This document shows positions 10,795-19,004 of a DNA stretch of 64,000 bases, piece by piece. The DNA lies in the NCBI RefSeq assembly GCF_002163715.1, contig NZ_CP015698.1, forward strand, positions 1,054,001 to 1,118,000, given 5' to 3'. The translations under genes and the position numbers were made by a program. The notes below the pieces were generated by a model that did not search any database, was not told the DNA's origin, and saw only the letters and a list, made by a program, of their open reading frames with translations. Source of the DNA: Curvibacter sp. AEP1-3 (lineage in GTDB: Bacteria; Pseudomonadota; Gammaproteobacteria; Burkholderiales; Burkholderiaceae_C). The number at the start of each line of letters is the position of its first letter. Position 1 is the first letter of the stretch.

Positions 10795-11445
10795 ATGACT
10801 GAGCCGGTTCTATATTCTTTCCGCCGCTGCCCCTACGCCATGCGCGCTCGCTTGGCCCTGTTGGCCAGCGGCACGCGCGTCCAGTTGCGGGAAGTGGTAC
10901 TCAAGGACAAGCCTGCAGCCCTGCTGGCCGCGTCCCCTAAGGGCACCGTACCGGTCATGGTGTTGGCAGGGGGTGAAGTCATAGACCAGAGCCTGAACAT
11001 CATGCTCAAAGTATTGCGTGACCATGACCCTTTGATGTGGCTGCCCACCACAGAGGACGCACTGGCGCGCAGCCTGAATCTCATCGCCCGTTGCGATGGG
11101 GAGTTCAAACCACACCTTGACCGCTACAAATACCCGCATCGTTTCAATCTGATTGACGGGCTTGAAAATCGTGCGCAAGGCGCTATATTTTTAATAGCAA
11201 TCAATGAGGTACTTAGCGTGCAGGATTTCTTGCATGGACCGCATTGGGGCTTGGCAGATGCTGCCATTGCTCCCTTCGTGCGGCAATTCGCACACACCGA
11301 TGCAGTTTGGTTTTCCGCGCAACCCTGGAACGGCCTGCAAGGCTGGTTGCAGGCCTTTGAGGCGTCTGAAACCTTTGCCCGCTGCATGCAAAAAATGCCT
11401 GCTTGGAGAGAAGGAGATGCGCTGACCTGGTTCCCCGCCAGCTGA
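10795..11445 (+). CDS. Glutathione S-transferase-like protein
   Basis: A 216 aa protein with a thioredoxin-fold N-terminal domain of the GST family: LYSFRRCPYAMRARLAL (residues 6-22) carries the CPYA/CPxA active-site motif. KGTVPVMVLAGGEVIDQSLNI (about 50-70) has the cis-Pro and the Ser that binds the glutathione gamma-glutamyl group. The C-terminal all-helical part is less conserved. It resembles the SspA/YibF group; substrate unknown. It follows trhO closely and may be co-transcribed. Codons for GAIFLIAINEVLS (about 130-142) match the first half of the dispersed repeat seen elsewhere in the window, so this stretch may be an in-frame repeat remnant. Confidence 0.8.
   Translation: MTEPVLYSFRRCPYAMRARLALLASGTRVQLREVVLKDKPAALLAASPKGTVPVMVLAGGEVIDQSLNIMLKVLRDHDPLMWLPTTEDALARSLNLIARCDGEFKPHLDRYKYPHRFNLIDGLENRAQGAIFLIAINEVLSVQDFLHGPHWGLADAAIAPFVRQFAHTDAVWFSAQPWNGLQGWLQAFEASETFARCMQKMPAWREGDALTWFPAS
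11182..11219 (+). repeat. Degenerate dispersed repeat inside the GST-like gene
   Basis: GCTATATTTTTAATAGC matches the first hairpin of the repeat exactly in layout, but the second half (CAATGAGGTACTTAGCG) has drifted. It is read in the same frame as the other plus-oriented intragenic copies. Doubtful member. Confidence 0.4.
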
Positions 11446-11490
11446 GCTTTTCCGCAAAGCGGTAAGCAATTACAACTGGTTACCAGAAAT

Positions 11491-11632
11491 CATGGTCCGG
11501 CAAGGCCGGAGGACCTCAAACCGCCTGCCGCCCCCTGCCCTACACGGCGGGTCCATGCGATCATTCCCACTCAGACAAAACCCAGATAAATGTGCGTGGG
11601 GGTCGGTTCCGTTACCCCCACGCCAACGTTGG
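11491..11632 (+). promoter_or_regulatory. Hairpin-rich leader upstream of the DUF1631 gene
   Basis: The 190-base gap before the DUF1631 gene holds three self-complementary parts. GGTCC-GGC-AAG-GCC ends in GGAGGACC (11494-11514). GCGTGGGGG and CCCCCACGC form a 9-bp stem with a 12-base loop (11594-11623). The 10-base palindrome CCAACGTTGG ends three bases before the ATG and overlaps where a ribosome-binding site should be. I recognise no known riboswitch family. The open frame also runs through this segment, so some of it might be coding. Confidence 0.4.
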
Positions 11633-11635
11633 TCC

Positions 11636-14035
11636 ATGAGCGCCTTCCAGTCATTACATGCCGGCAACAGCACGCCCGAGACACGCGCCCGGGCGCAACG
11701 TCTGGTGCGCGCCATGGTCGGCAAGACGCTGGGTTATTTTGAAGAACGCGACGCGGAGCAAATCAAGCATCTGCGCGGACATCTGCTGGATCTGGCGGAT
11801 GGCAAAGTGCCCATGATGCACGGGCAGAACTTGCGCGCTGCTTCCATGCTGCTGGACCGCCAATCCGATCGCTTCCTCAAGAACTACCGCCTTGAGTTGC
11901 AACGGTCCTTGCATGAAGACATAGCCCAGGTGTGGCCGGGCATGTCCCAGCTTTCCGCCCCCGTGCAGGCGCAAGGTCAAACTCTGGACGGCATGTCGCT
12001 CAGCCTCATTGATGTGGATGAAGTCCACCGCATCTTGTTGCTGGACCGGGTCGCCCAGCGCTTTAACAACCGGTTTGAACCCCTTTTGACCTCGCTGAGC
12101 ACCAAGCTGGCTGCCTTGGTCGGGAATGAAACCGTGTCCCTGTCCGAGAACCCGTTCCGCCCCTTGGTACTGCTCAAGGGATTCATGCTGGGATGGGAGA
12201 AGAGCGAGTTGGATCCCCAAGTCACGGAACATCTGGTTGACGCGCTGGAGCCCGGTCACTTCATCGACCTCGAGCCGCTGTACGCCGACCTGAATTCCAT
12301 GCTGACCCAGGCGGGTGTGCAAGCCACCACCGTGCACCGCATCCGCAAGGCGCCAAGTTCACCTTCCAATTTCGCCCCTTTGTCTGCGCCCGCACCCTTG
12401 GGAGCGGCCCATCAGGCAACTCCGACCGGAACACAAGAAAACGGCAGCCCAGTCGCAGCCGGACCATCGGCCGGGTCCGGAGCTGGGGCCGTTGCGCCTC
12501 CAAATTCCGGCAACCGCCCCGCTTGGGCCGCGTTGGCGCCCACAGGGCAACAGATCGTCCAGCAAGTACGCAACTTCCTGCAGCGCTTGGGTGTAGGCCG
12601 CGCCCCTGCGGCCGGCGCGGAAGGGTTTGAAATGTCCGGCGAGGACGGCGATGCACCGGGTCATGGTTCGAGCATCGCCATTCCGGCGGACCCCGCTTTG
12701 CTGCAATACCTGGGCGCCATGCAAGCAGGTGCAGGACGTGGCTCGCAGTTCCAGTTTTTGCAGGACGACCAGCCAGAAGGCGAACCGGCTCCGCACCGCA
12801 ACGTGTTGCGCCAACTCCGGGCCCAACCCGCTTTTCAGGACGCCCAGGAGCTGGACCGCGGCACTGTGGATGCACTGGCCGAGGTGTTTGACTACGTGTT
12901 TGCGGATGGGGCTATTCCGGCAGAGCTCAAAGTCATCATCGGGCGCCTGCAGATTCCGGTGCTGCGCGCAGCCATGATGGACCGCGACTTCTTCTTGAGC
13001 ACGGAACACCCGGCCCGCAAACTGGTGGACACCTTGGCGTCAGCCTCTGTCACTTGGACACCTGAAAAAGGCGAACACGATCCTCTCTACCTGCGGATTG
13101 AAAGCACCGTTCAGCGGGTGTTGCACGAGTTTGATGACGACTTGGCACTCTTTACCGTGCTGCTGGCGGAGTTCACCGAATTCCTGTTCGAGTGCGAACA
13201 GCAGGTGGATGTGCACATTGAGCCCGTCACCCAGAAAGAAAACAACCAGGAACAGCTCAACGCAGCACTGGCCCATGCGGACGAGATCGTGCATGCACGC
13301 ATTACTGCCCTGCCGGCCCATTTGCCACTGGCGCCCTTTCTCAAGCCTTTCCTGGCCATGCAGTGGCGGCAGGTGATTGCTCTGGCCTGGATGACCGAAG
13401 ACAGCCATGCAGGCCACTGGAACCACACACTGGACATCATGGACCAGCTGATCTGGAGCACGCAGCCCAAAACCACCAGCGAGGAGCGGCAGAAACTCGT
13501 CGCCCTGCTGCCTGAGCTGGTCCGTACCCTGAACACGGAGCTGGACAGCATCCACTGGGAAGGCGAAGACCGTGGCAACTTCACACGCCGCTTGATCGCC
13601 ACCCACATGCTGGCCATCCGCATGAAGGCCGCTGCGCCCTTGGACACCCAAGGTGCGGCACTGGAAGAAAGTGCGGGCGAGGAAGCCATGCAGGCGCTGG
13701 ATGAGCGGCGCGCCATCAAGCTGGCGGAGCAGGATCAGAGCCAGATGGATGAGTTCGACGCCAACGCGCAGTTGCTGACCCGTGGCGTGTGGTTTGAAAA
13801 GGTGTCTCCTGACACCCCGCCCTTCCGCTGCCGCCTGAGCTGGGTCAGCCCGATGCGAACCCGCTTTTTGTTCACCAACCGCGAAGGCTTCGACGCCTTC
13901 GTGCTGTCCGAGCGGGAGGTCGCGGCCATGCTGCGCCGCCAGGAGCTGCAGATGCTCGATCAGGCGCCTATCGTGGAACGCGCATTGAACCGACTCATGG
14001 CAGACAACGAACCCGAGCTGCGTCTGCAAGCCTGA
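11636..14035 (+). CDS. DUF1631-family protein of unknown function
   Basis: A large cytoplasmic protein (799 aa from the chosen ATG, MSAFQSLHAGNS) matching the DUF1631 family of beta- and gammaproteobacteria. The N-terminal half is helical (for example FRPLVLLKGFMLGWEKSELD near 185-205). A Pro/Ala/Gly-rich linker spans roughly 250-330, and a second helical domain holds ALAWMTEDSHAGHWNHTLDIMDQL. The C-terminal ~90 residues, with RCRLSWVSPMRTRFLFTNREG, resemble a small beta domain like those in PilZ-type proteins; that likeness is only suggestive. The frame stays open 48 codons further upstream, but that part looks like a structured leader, not protein. No signal peptide or membrane segment. No function can be assigned. 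Confidence 0.8.
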   Translation: MSAFQSLHAGNSTPETRARAQRLVRAMVGKTLGYFEERDAEQIKHLRGHLLDLADGKVPMMHGQNLRAASMLLDRQSDRFLKNYRLELQRSLHEDIAQVWPGMSQLSAPVQAQGQTLDGMSLSLIDVDEVHRILLLDRVAQRFNNRFEPLLTSLSTKLAALVGNETVSLSENPFRPLVLLKGFMLGWEKSELDPQVTEHLVDALEPGHFIDLEPLYADLNSMLTQAGVQATTVHRIRKAPSSPSNFAPLSAPAPLGAAHQATPTGTQENGSPVAAGPSAGSGAGAVAPPNSGNRPAWAALAPTGQQIVQQVRNFLQRLGVGRAPAAGAEGFEMSGEDGDAPGHGSSIAIPADPALLQYLGAMQAGAGRGSQFQFLQDDQPEGEPAPHRNVLRQLRAQPAFQDAQELDRGTVDALAEVFDYVFADGAIPAELKVIIGRLQIPVLRAAMMDRDFFLSTEHPARKLVDTLASASVTWTPEKGEHDPLYLRIESTVQRVLHEFDDDLALFTVLLAEFTEFLFECEQQVDVHIEPVTQKENNQEQLNAALAHADEIVHARITALPAHLPLAPFLKPFLAMQWRQVIALAWMTEDSHAGHWNHTLDIMDQLIWSTQPKTTSEERQKLVALLPELVRTLNTELDSIHWEGEDRGNFTRRLIATHMLAIRMKAAAPLDTQGAALEESAGEEAMQALDERRAIKLAEQDQSQMDEFDANAQLLTRGVWFEKVSPDTPPFRCRLSWVSPMRTRFLFTNREGFDAFVLSEREVAAMLRRQELQMLDQAPIVERALNRLMADNEPELRLQA

Positions 14036-14069
14036 GCGTCACGAGGCATTGCCAGGCCCGACGTTCCGC

Positions 14070-14112
14070 ACTATCAAAAAAATAGCGCCTCGCGCATGTA
14101 GCGCGGGCGCCA
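14070..14112 (+). repeat. Dispersed palindromic repeat copy 3
   Basis: ACTATC, seven A residues, TAGCGCC, TCGCGCATGTAGC and GCGGGCGCC in order. It lies between the convergent DUF1631 and nitronate monooxygenase genes. GCTATTTTTTTGATAG on the minus strand could terminate the latter. Confidence 0.85.
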
Positions 14113-14132
14113 ATGGACTAAATGCTTAAAAA

Positions 14133-15098
14133 TCAGGCGTAATTGCGCGCCAGCAGTTCGGCCTTGGCAGCGGCGTACTCCCGCTTGAGCTGGGCCACAA
14201 ACTCGCCTGCAGGTTGAATTTTGTCGACGGCGCCAATGCCCTGCCCGCAGCCCCAGATGTCTTTCCACGCTTTGGCCGATGCGCCACCAAAGTTCATCTT
14301 GCTCGGGTCGCTCTCCGGCAGATTGGCAGGGTCCAGGCCCGCCGCGCGGATGCTGGGCGCCAGGTAGTTGCCGTGCACACCGGTGAAGAGGTTGCTATAC
14401 ACAATCTCATCCGAGTTGTTGTCCACGATGGCCTGCTTGTATTCCTGCGCAGCGCGGGCTTCTTCGGTCGCAATAAAGGCCGAGCCGATGTAAGCGAAGT
14501 CTGCCCCCATGGCTTGCGCCGCCAGCACCGAGGCACCCGTGGCAATGGAGCCGGACAAGGCCAATGGGCCATCGAACCACTGGCGGATTTCCTGCACCAG
14601 GGCAAACGGGCTCTTCACACCCGCATGACCACCCGCACCTGCGGCCACGGCGATCAGGCCGTCCGCGCCTTTTTCAATGGCTTTGTGCGCGTGCTTGTTG
14701 TTGATGATGTCATGCAACACCACACCGCCGTAGGAGTGAGCTGCGGCATTGATGTCTTCGCGCGCGCCCAGCGAGGTGATGATGATCGGCACCTTGTACT
14801 TCACGCACAGAGCCATGTCGTGCTCCAGACGGTCGTTGCTCTTGTGCACGATCTGGTTGATGGCAAAAGGCGCGGCGGGCCTGTCCGGATGGGCCGCGTT
14901 GTGGGCCGCCAACGCCTCGGTGAACTCTTTCAGCCAGTCCTCCAGCAACTCGGCCGGACGCGCATTGAGTGCCGGCATGGAGCCCACTACACCCGCAATG
15001 CATTGGGCAATCACCAGCTTCGGGTTGCTGATGATGAACAAGGGAGAGCCGATCACCGGAAATGGCAGCTTATCCAGCGGTGCAGGCAGTTTGGACAT
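14133..15098 (-). CDS. Nitronate monooxygenase (FMN-dependent)
   Basis: TIM-barrel flavoprotein of the nitronate monooxygenase / 2-nitropropane dioxygenase family, which oxidises alkyl nitronates such as propionate-3-nitronate. Motifs in order: VIGSPLFIISNP (about 15-26), FAINQIVHKSN, PIIITSLGA, the flavin-phosphate loop AVAAGAGGHAG (about 150-160) and LSGSIATGASVLAAQAMGADFAYIGSAF (about 185-212, a second FMN-binding stretch). At 321 aa it is like class I enzymes, which have a His in the GGHAG loop as seen here. A strong GAGGAG ribosome-binding site supports the start. It stands alone between two repeat copies. Substrate is unproven; some family members act as enoyl reductases. Confidence 0.88.
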   Translation of the reverse strand: MSKLPAPLDKLPFPVIGSPLFIISNPKLVIAQCIAGVVGSMPALNARPAELLEDWLKEFTEALAAHNAAHPDRPAAPFAINQIVHKSNDRLEHDMALCVKYKVPIIITSLGAREDINAAAHSYGGVVLHDIINNKHAHKAIEKGADGLIAVAAGAGGHAGVKSPFALVQEIRQWFDGPLALSGSIATGASVLAAQAMGADFAYIGSAFIATEEARAAQEYKQAIVDNNSDEIVYSNLFTGVHGNYLAPSIRAAGLDPANLPESDPSKMNFGGASAKAWKDIWGCGQGIGAVDKIQPAGEFVAQLKREYAAAKAELLARNYA

Positions 15099-15136
15099 GG
15101 GGTCTCCTCGGGTACTATTTATGTGAGAAATTGACT

Positions 15137-15181
15137 GGTAGCGCCCGCTGCATATGCGCGGGCAGCTACCAAATCTATAGC
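15137..15181 (-). repeat. Dispersed palindromic repeat copy 4
   Basis: On the minus strand it reads GCTATAGATTTGGTAGCTGC, CCGCGCATATGCA and GCGGGCGCTACC. It lies between the acyl-CoA dehydrogenase stop codon and the nitronate monooxygenase start, in the leader of the latter. Confidence 0.9.
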
Positions 15182-15212
15182 ATCAACTTTGCCGGCATCG
15201 CCGGCAAGCCCA

Positions 15213-17003
15213 TCAGAAAGCGTCGAGCGGCAAGGCGGTGACGCTGTCGGCACCTTCCACAATGCTGTCGCGCAGGCCACCGGCCTTGCTCAACAAGTGA
15301 TCGGCATAGAAGCGTGCGGTGGTGATCTTGGCCTGCATGAAGGCCACATCCTCACCAGCAGCAATCGCCTTTTCAGCCACCAGCAGCGAGCGGGCCAATT
15401 GCCAGCCGGCCATCAAGTTGCCTGCGAGCATCAGGTAAGGCACGCTACCGGCGAACACCGCGTTCGGACTGGCCTTGGTGTTACCAGCCACGAATTCGAC
15501 CACGTCGATGAACGCCAAACGTGCTGCCTTCAGGCGCTTGGCAACCGCCAGCGCATGCGCGGAGCCGCTGGCCAGCAAATCGGCTTCGGTCGCTTCCACT
15601 TGGCAGGCTATACCCTTGGCAATCTGGCCACCGTCGCGGGAGGTCTTGCGCCCCACGAGGTCATTGGCCTGAATGGCTGTGGTGCCCTCATAAATGGTGA
15701 GGATCTTGGCGTCGCGGTAGTACTGGGCCGCGCCGGTTTCTTCGATGAAGCCCATGCCGCCGTGCACCTGCACACCCAGCGAAGTGACTTCCAGGCTCAT
15801 TTCGGTGCTGTAGCCTTTGACCAGCGGCACCATGAACTCATAGAAGGCCTGGTTCTGCTTGCGGGCCTCAGTGTCGGTGTGGTGGTGCGCTGCGTCGTAG
15901 GCGCTGGCAGCCACGCTGGCCAACGCACGGCAGCCTTCGGTGTAAGCGCGCATGGTCATCAACATGCGGCGCACATCAGGGTGGTGAATGATGGGGGCGC
16001 TGCCGGGTGTAGATCCATCCACCGGGCGGCTTTGCACGCGGTCTTTGGAGAATTGCACCGCCTTCTGGTAAGCCCGCTCTGCAATCGCAATGCCCTGCAC
16101 ACCTACGCCATAGCGGGCCGCGTTCATCATGATGAACATGTACTCCAGCCCCCGGTTTTCCTGTCCCACGAGGTACCCGATGGCACCACCGTTGTCGCCG
16201 TACTGCAGCACTGCAGTCGGGCTGGCTTTGATGCCCATTTTGTGCTCGATGGAGACGCAGTGCACATCGTTGCGGGCGCCCAGAGTGCCATCTTTGTTCA
16301 CCATGAATTTGGGCACCACAAACAGGCTGATACCTTTGACGCCTTCGGGTGCGCCGCTGACACGGGCCAACACCAGGTGGACGATGTTCTCGGCCATATC
16401 GTGCTCACCCCATGTGATGAAGATTTTGGTACCGAAGACTTTGTAAGTGCCGTCCGGCTGGGGCTCAGCACGGCTGCGCACCAGGGCCAGATCGGAACCC
16501 GCTTGGGGCTCGGTCAGGTTCATGGTGCCTGTCCATTTGCCGCTCACTAGGTTTTCGAGGTAGGTGGCTTTGAGTTCATCAGACCCGGCTGTCAGCAAAG
16601 CTTCGATGGCGCCGTCCGACAACAGAGGGCACAAGGCAAAGCTCATGTTGGCGCTATTGACCATTTCGCCGCAAGCGGCACCAATCGTTTTGGGCAGGCC
16701 TTGGCCGCCGAAGTCGGTAGGGTGCTGCAGGCCTTGCCAGCCACCGTCGGTGAATTGCTTGAACGCATCCTTGAAACCCGGAGTGGCGGTGACGACGCCG
16801 TCTTTCAGGCTGGAGGGGTTTTTGTCCCCTTCCCAATTCAGGGGCGCCAGAACGCCTTCGGTGAACTTGGCGGACTCTTCCAGCACGGCCTGGGCGGTGT
16901 CGAGGCCGGCATCTTCAAAGCCGGGCAGTTGGGCGATCTGTTCGATGTTGGCCAGGTGCTGAATGTTGAACAGCATGTCCTTGACGGGTGCGACGTAACT
17001 CAT
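15213..17003 (-). CDS. Acyl-CoA dehydrogenase, DmdC-like (about 600 aa type)
   Basis: FAD-dependent alpha,beta-dehydrogenase of acyl-CoA thioesters, passing electrons to the ETF encoded just upstream. At 596 aa it belongs to the long subgroup that includes 3-methylmercaptopropionyl-CoA dehydrogenase DmdC. Landmarks are an N-terminal helical part, GTMNLTEPQAGSDLALVR (about 158-175, flavin/substrate loop), KIFITWGEHDMAENIVHLVLAR, GVQVHGGMGFIEETGAAQYYRD and IYEGTTAIQANDLVGRK (about 430-446). A C-terminal extension found in DmdC-like proteins follows. The ATG with GGAG eight bases upstream (MSYVAPVKDML) is preferred to one 23 codons earlier. Dimethylsulfoniopropionate use cannot be claimed; many members act on medium or long acyl-CoAs. 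Confidence 0.88.
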   Translation of the reverse strand: MSYVAPVKDMLFNIQHLANIEQIAQLPGFEDAGLDTAQAVLEESAKFTEGVLAPLNWEGDKNPSSLKDGVVTATPGFKDAFKQFTDGGWQGLQHPTDFGGQGLPKTIGAACGEMVNSANMSFALCPLLSDGAIEALLTAGSDELKATYLENLVSGKWTGTMNLTEPQAGSDLALVRSRAEPQPDGTYKVFGTKIFITWGEHDMAENIVHLVLARVSGAPEGVKGISLFVVPKFMVNKDGTLGARNDVHCVSIEHKMGIKASPTAVLQYGDNGGAIGYLVGQENRGLEYMFIMMNAARYGVGVQGIAIAERAYQKAVQFSKDRVQSRPVDGSTPGSAPIIHHPDVRRMLMTMRAYTEGCRALASVAASAYDAAHHHTDTEARKQNQAFYEFMVPLVKGYSTEMSLEVTSLGVQVHGGMGFIEETGAAQYYRDAKILTIYEGTTAIQANDLVGRKTSRDGGQIAKGIACQVEATEADLLASGSAHALAVAKRLKAARLAFIDVVEFVAGNTKASPNAVFAGSVPYLMLAGNLMAGWQLARSLLVAEKAIAAGEDVAFMQAKITTARFYADHLLSKAGGLRDSIVEGADSVTALPLDAF

Positions 17004-17058
17004 GGTGAGTCTCCAGTTATTGTTGGGGTTACAGACAGGGTAGGTAACGGGCAGGACC

Positions 17059-17093
17059 AAAAAAAAGGGCACCGCGTGCGATGCCCCTTTTTC
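17059..17093 (-). terminator. Terminator after etfA
   Basis: A run of eight A, then GGGCA, a 10-base loop and TGCCC followed by C and five T. On the minus strand this stops etfBA transcription before the acyl-CoA dehydrogenase gene, which would then need read-through or its own promoter. Confidence 0.75.
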
Positions 17094-17102
17094 GGACCGG
17101 CA

Positions 17103-18035
17103 TCAGAGTGCCGCAATCAGTTCCGGCACAGCAGTGAAGAGGTCGGCTTCCAGACCGAAATCCGCCACGCTGAAAATGGGGGCTTCAGGGTCCTTGTTGA
17201 TGGCGACGATGACCTTGGAATCCTTCATGCCGGCCAAGTGCTGGATGGCACCGCTGATACCGCAAGCCACATACAGCTGGGGTGCCACGATCTTGCCAGT
17301 CTGGCCCACTTGCCAGTCGTTGGGCGCGTAACCCGCGTCCACTGCGGCGCGGGATGCACCCAAGGCAGCCCCCAGCTTGTCAGCCAGGGGCGTCATGACC
17401 TCAGTGAACTTTTCAGAAGAGCCCAGCGCACGACCACCGGAAACGATGATCTTGGCAGCTGTCAGCTCAGGGCGGTCGTTCTTAGCAATTTCGGAACCCA
17501 CAAAAGTCACGGCTGCGCTAGTGGCTGCAGCTGTCACGGTCTCTACCGCTGCACTGCCACCCGTAGCCGCTGCAGGATCGAAACCGGTGGTGCGCACGGT
17601 CAACACTTTCACGGCGTCAGTGGCTTGCACAGTGGCGATAGCGTTGCCGGCATAAATGGGGCGCTCGAAGGTGTCGGCGCTCACCACTTTGGTGATGTCA
17701 GACACTTGGCCCACATCCAGCTTGGCCGCCACACGGGGAGCGATGTTCTTGCCGGAGGCAGTAGCCGGGAAAACGATGTGGCTGTAGGCAGCGGCGATGG
17801 CCAACACCTGGGCTGCCACGTTTTCAGCCAAACCATGCTCGAAAGCAGCGCTGTCGGCATGGATCACTTTGGTCACACCGGCGATTTGCGCAGCAGCGGC
17901 AGCAGCGGCACCCGCATTGCTGCCGGCAACCAGCACGTGCACATCACCGCCCGCTTGGGCGGCAGCAGTCACGGTGTTCAGGGTGGCACCCTTGACGGAT
18001 GCGTTGTCGTGTTCGGCGATAACAAGAGCGGTCAT
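17103..18035 (-). CDS. etfA: Electron transfer flavoprotein subunit alpha
   Basis: FAD-binding subunit of the ETF heterodimer, which carries electrons from acyl-CoA dehydrogenases to ETF-quinone oxidoreductase. The N-terminal half is Ala-rich ([13 protein letters not shown] start). The C-terminal FAD domain shows [20 protein letters not shown] (about 200-219), [41 protein letters not shown] and [20 protein letters not shown], the ETF-alpha signature series. Length of 310 aa is normal. It starts two bases after the etfB stop, so the two are translationally coupled. The operator-like sites upstream of etfB presumably govern both. Confidence 0.97.
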   Translation of the reverse strand: MTALVIAEHDNASVKGATLNTVTAAAQAGGDVHVLVAGSNAGAAAAAAAQIAGVTKVIHADSAAFEHGLAENVAAQVLAIAAAYSHIVFPATASGKNIAPRVAAKLDVGQVSDITKVVSADTFERPIYAGNAIATVQATDAVKVLTVRTTGFDPAAATGGSAAVETVTAAATSAAVTFVGSEIAKNDRPELTAAKIIVSGGRALGSSEKFTEVMTPLADKLGAALGASRAAVDAGYAPNDWQVGQTGKIVAPQLYVACGISGAIQHLAGMKDSKVIVAINKDPEAPIFSVADFGLEADLFTAVPELIAAL

Positions 18036-18037
18036 GA

Positions 18038-18787
18038 TCAGATTACCTTTGCAACATTCTTCAGTTTGTCCACCAGGGTCGCCACATCGGGCACCTTGAT
18101 ACCGGCGCTGCGCTTGGCAGGTTCAGCCACGCTCAGGGTCTTGATGCGGGGAGCCACATTCACGCCGAGGTCTTCAGGCTTGAAGGTGTCGAGTTGCTTC
18201 TTCTTGGCCTTCATGATGTTGGGCAAGGTCACGTAGCGGGGCTCGTTCAGACGCAAGTCGGTGGTGATGATGGCCGGCAGGGTTACCGCCAGAGTTTCCA
18301 GGCCGCCGTCCACTTCACGGGTCACGTGGGCCTTGCCGTCCACTACTTCAACCTTGGAGGCAAACGTGGCCTGGGGCAGATCAGCCAGGGCAGCCAACAT
18401 CTGCCCGGTCTGGTTGCAATCGTCGTCAATGGCTTGCTTGCCCAGAATCACGAGGCCGGGCTGCTCTTTGTCGACCAGCGCCTTGAGCAACTTGGCCACG
18501 GCCAAGGGTTGCAACTCTTCAGTCGTTTCCACCAGAATGCCGCGGTCGGCACCAATGGCCATGGCAGTACGCAGGGTTTCCTGGCATTGGGCCACGCCGC
18601 AGGACACGGCGATCACTTCAGTGACCACGCCCTTTTCCTTGAGGCGCACGGCTTCTTCCACGGCGATCTCGTCAAAGGGGTTCATGCTCATCTTGACGTT
18701 GGCGATGTCTACACCCGTGTTGTCCGACTTGACGCGAACCTTCACGTTGTAGTCCACCACACGTTTGACGGGTACCAGGACTTTCAT
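18038..18787 (-). CDS. etfB: Electron transfer flavoprotein subunit beta
   Basis: AMP-binding partner of EtfA. Landmarks: [17 protein letters not shown] start, [19 protein letters not shown] (about 36-54), [49 protein letters not shown] (about 120-140) and the beta-subunit signature [43 protein letters not shown], whose parts all appear in order. The 249 aa length is typical. GGAG precedes the ATG. It is the first gene of etfBA; the next downstream gene beyond a terminator is an acyl-CoA dehydrogenase, an expected client. Control probably involves the two palindromes in the upstream gap. Confidence 0.97.
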   Translation of the reverse strand: MKVLVPVKRVVDYNVKVRVKSDNTGVDIANVKMSMNPFDEIAVEEAVRLKEKGVVTEVIAVSCGVAQCQETLRTAMAIGADRGILVETTEELQPLAVAKLLKALVDKEQPGLVILGKQAIDDDCNQTGQMLAALADLPQATFASKVEVVDGKAHVTREVDGGLETLAVTLPAIITTDLRLNEPRYVTLPNIMKAKKKQLDTFKPEDLGVNVAPRIKTLSVAEPAKRSAGIKVPDVATLVDKLKNVAKVI

Positions 18788-18826
18788 TGCTGCGACTCCA
18801 GATAGTTAGAAATTTGGTCGTTTTAG

Positions 18827-18842
18827 TTGACGTGCACGTCAA
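18827..18842. promoter_or_regulatory. 16-bp perfect palindrome upstream of etfB (LiuR-like operator)
   Basis: TTGACGTGCACGTCAA is perfectly self-complementary and lies about 40 bases upstream of the etfB start. Sites of the ACGT-N2-ACGT type are known for MerR-family LiuR regulators of branched-chain amino-acid and fatty-acid breakdown in proteobacteria. No such regulator gene is in the window; the assignment is by likeness only. Confidence 0.6.
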
Positions 18843-18913
18843 TCATCAGATTCTATGCCGGACTGCCTGCTCCCTGCGAAATGAGGGAACCGGCAAGCCG
18901 AAATAGATAAAAT

Positions 18914-18941
18914 AGAACGATCGTGCTTTTTTGCGATTATA
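18914..18941 (-). promoter_or_regulatory. Second operator-like site with overlapping -10 box upstream of etfB
   Basis: AGAACGATCGTGCT is palindromic at all but one pair and resembles TetR-type operators. On the minus strand a TATAAT (18936-18941) lies 8 bases before it, so the palindrome would sit at the transcription start and could block it. No good -35 box is visible. Confidence 0.45.
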
Positions 18942-19004
18942 GCGGGGCCCGCCGGTCTGTGCAGACTTGTCCCGCTAACTTTTAGGGCGGGGACTCAGAA
19001 ACCG

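Noticed and set aside
17625..17665. A repeat-like stretch in etfA (GGCGATAGCG ... ATAAATGGGGCGCTC).
   Set aside because: It encodes [14 protein letters not shown], a segment well conserved in EtfA proteins in general, and its spacing differs from the repeat family. Likely coincidence.
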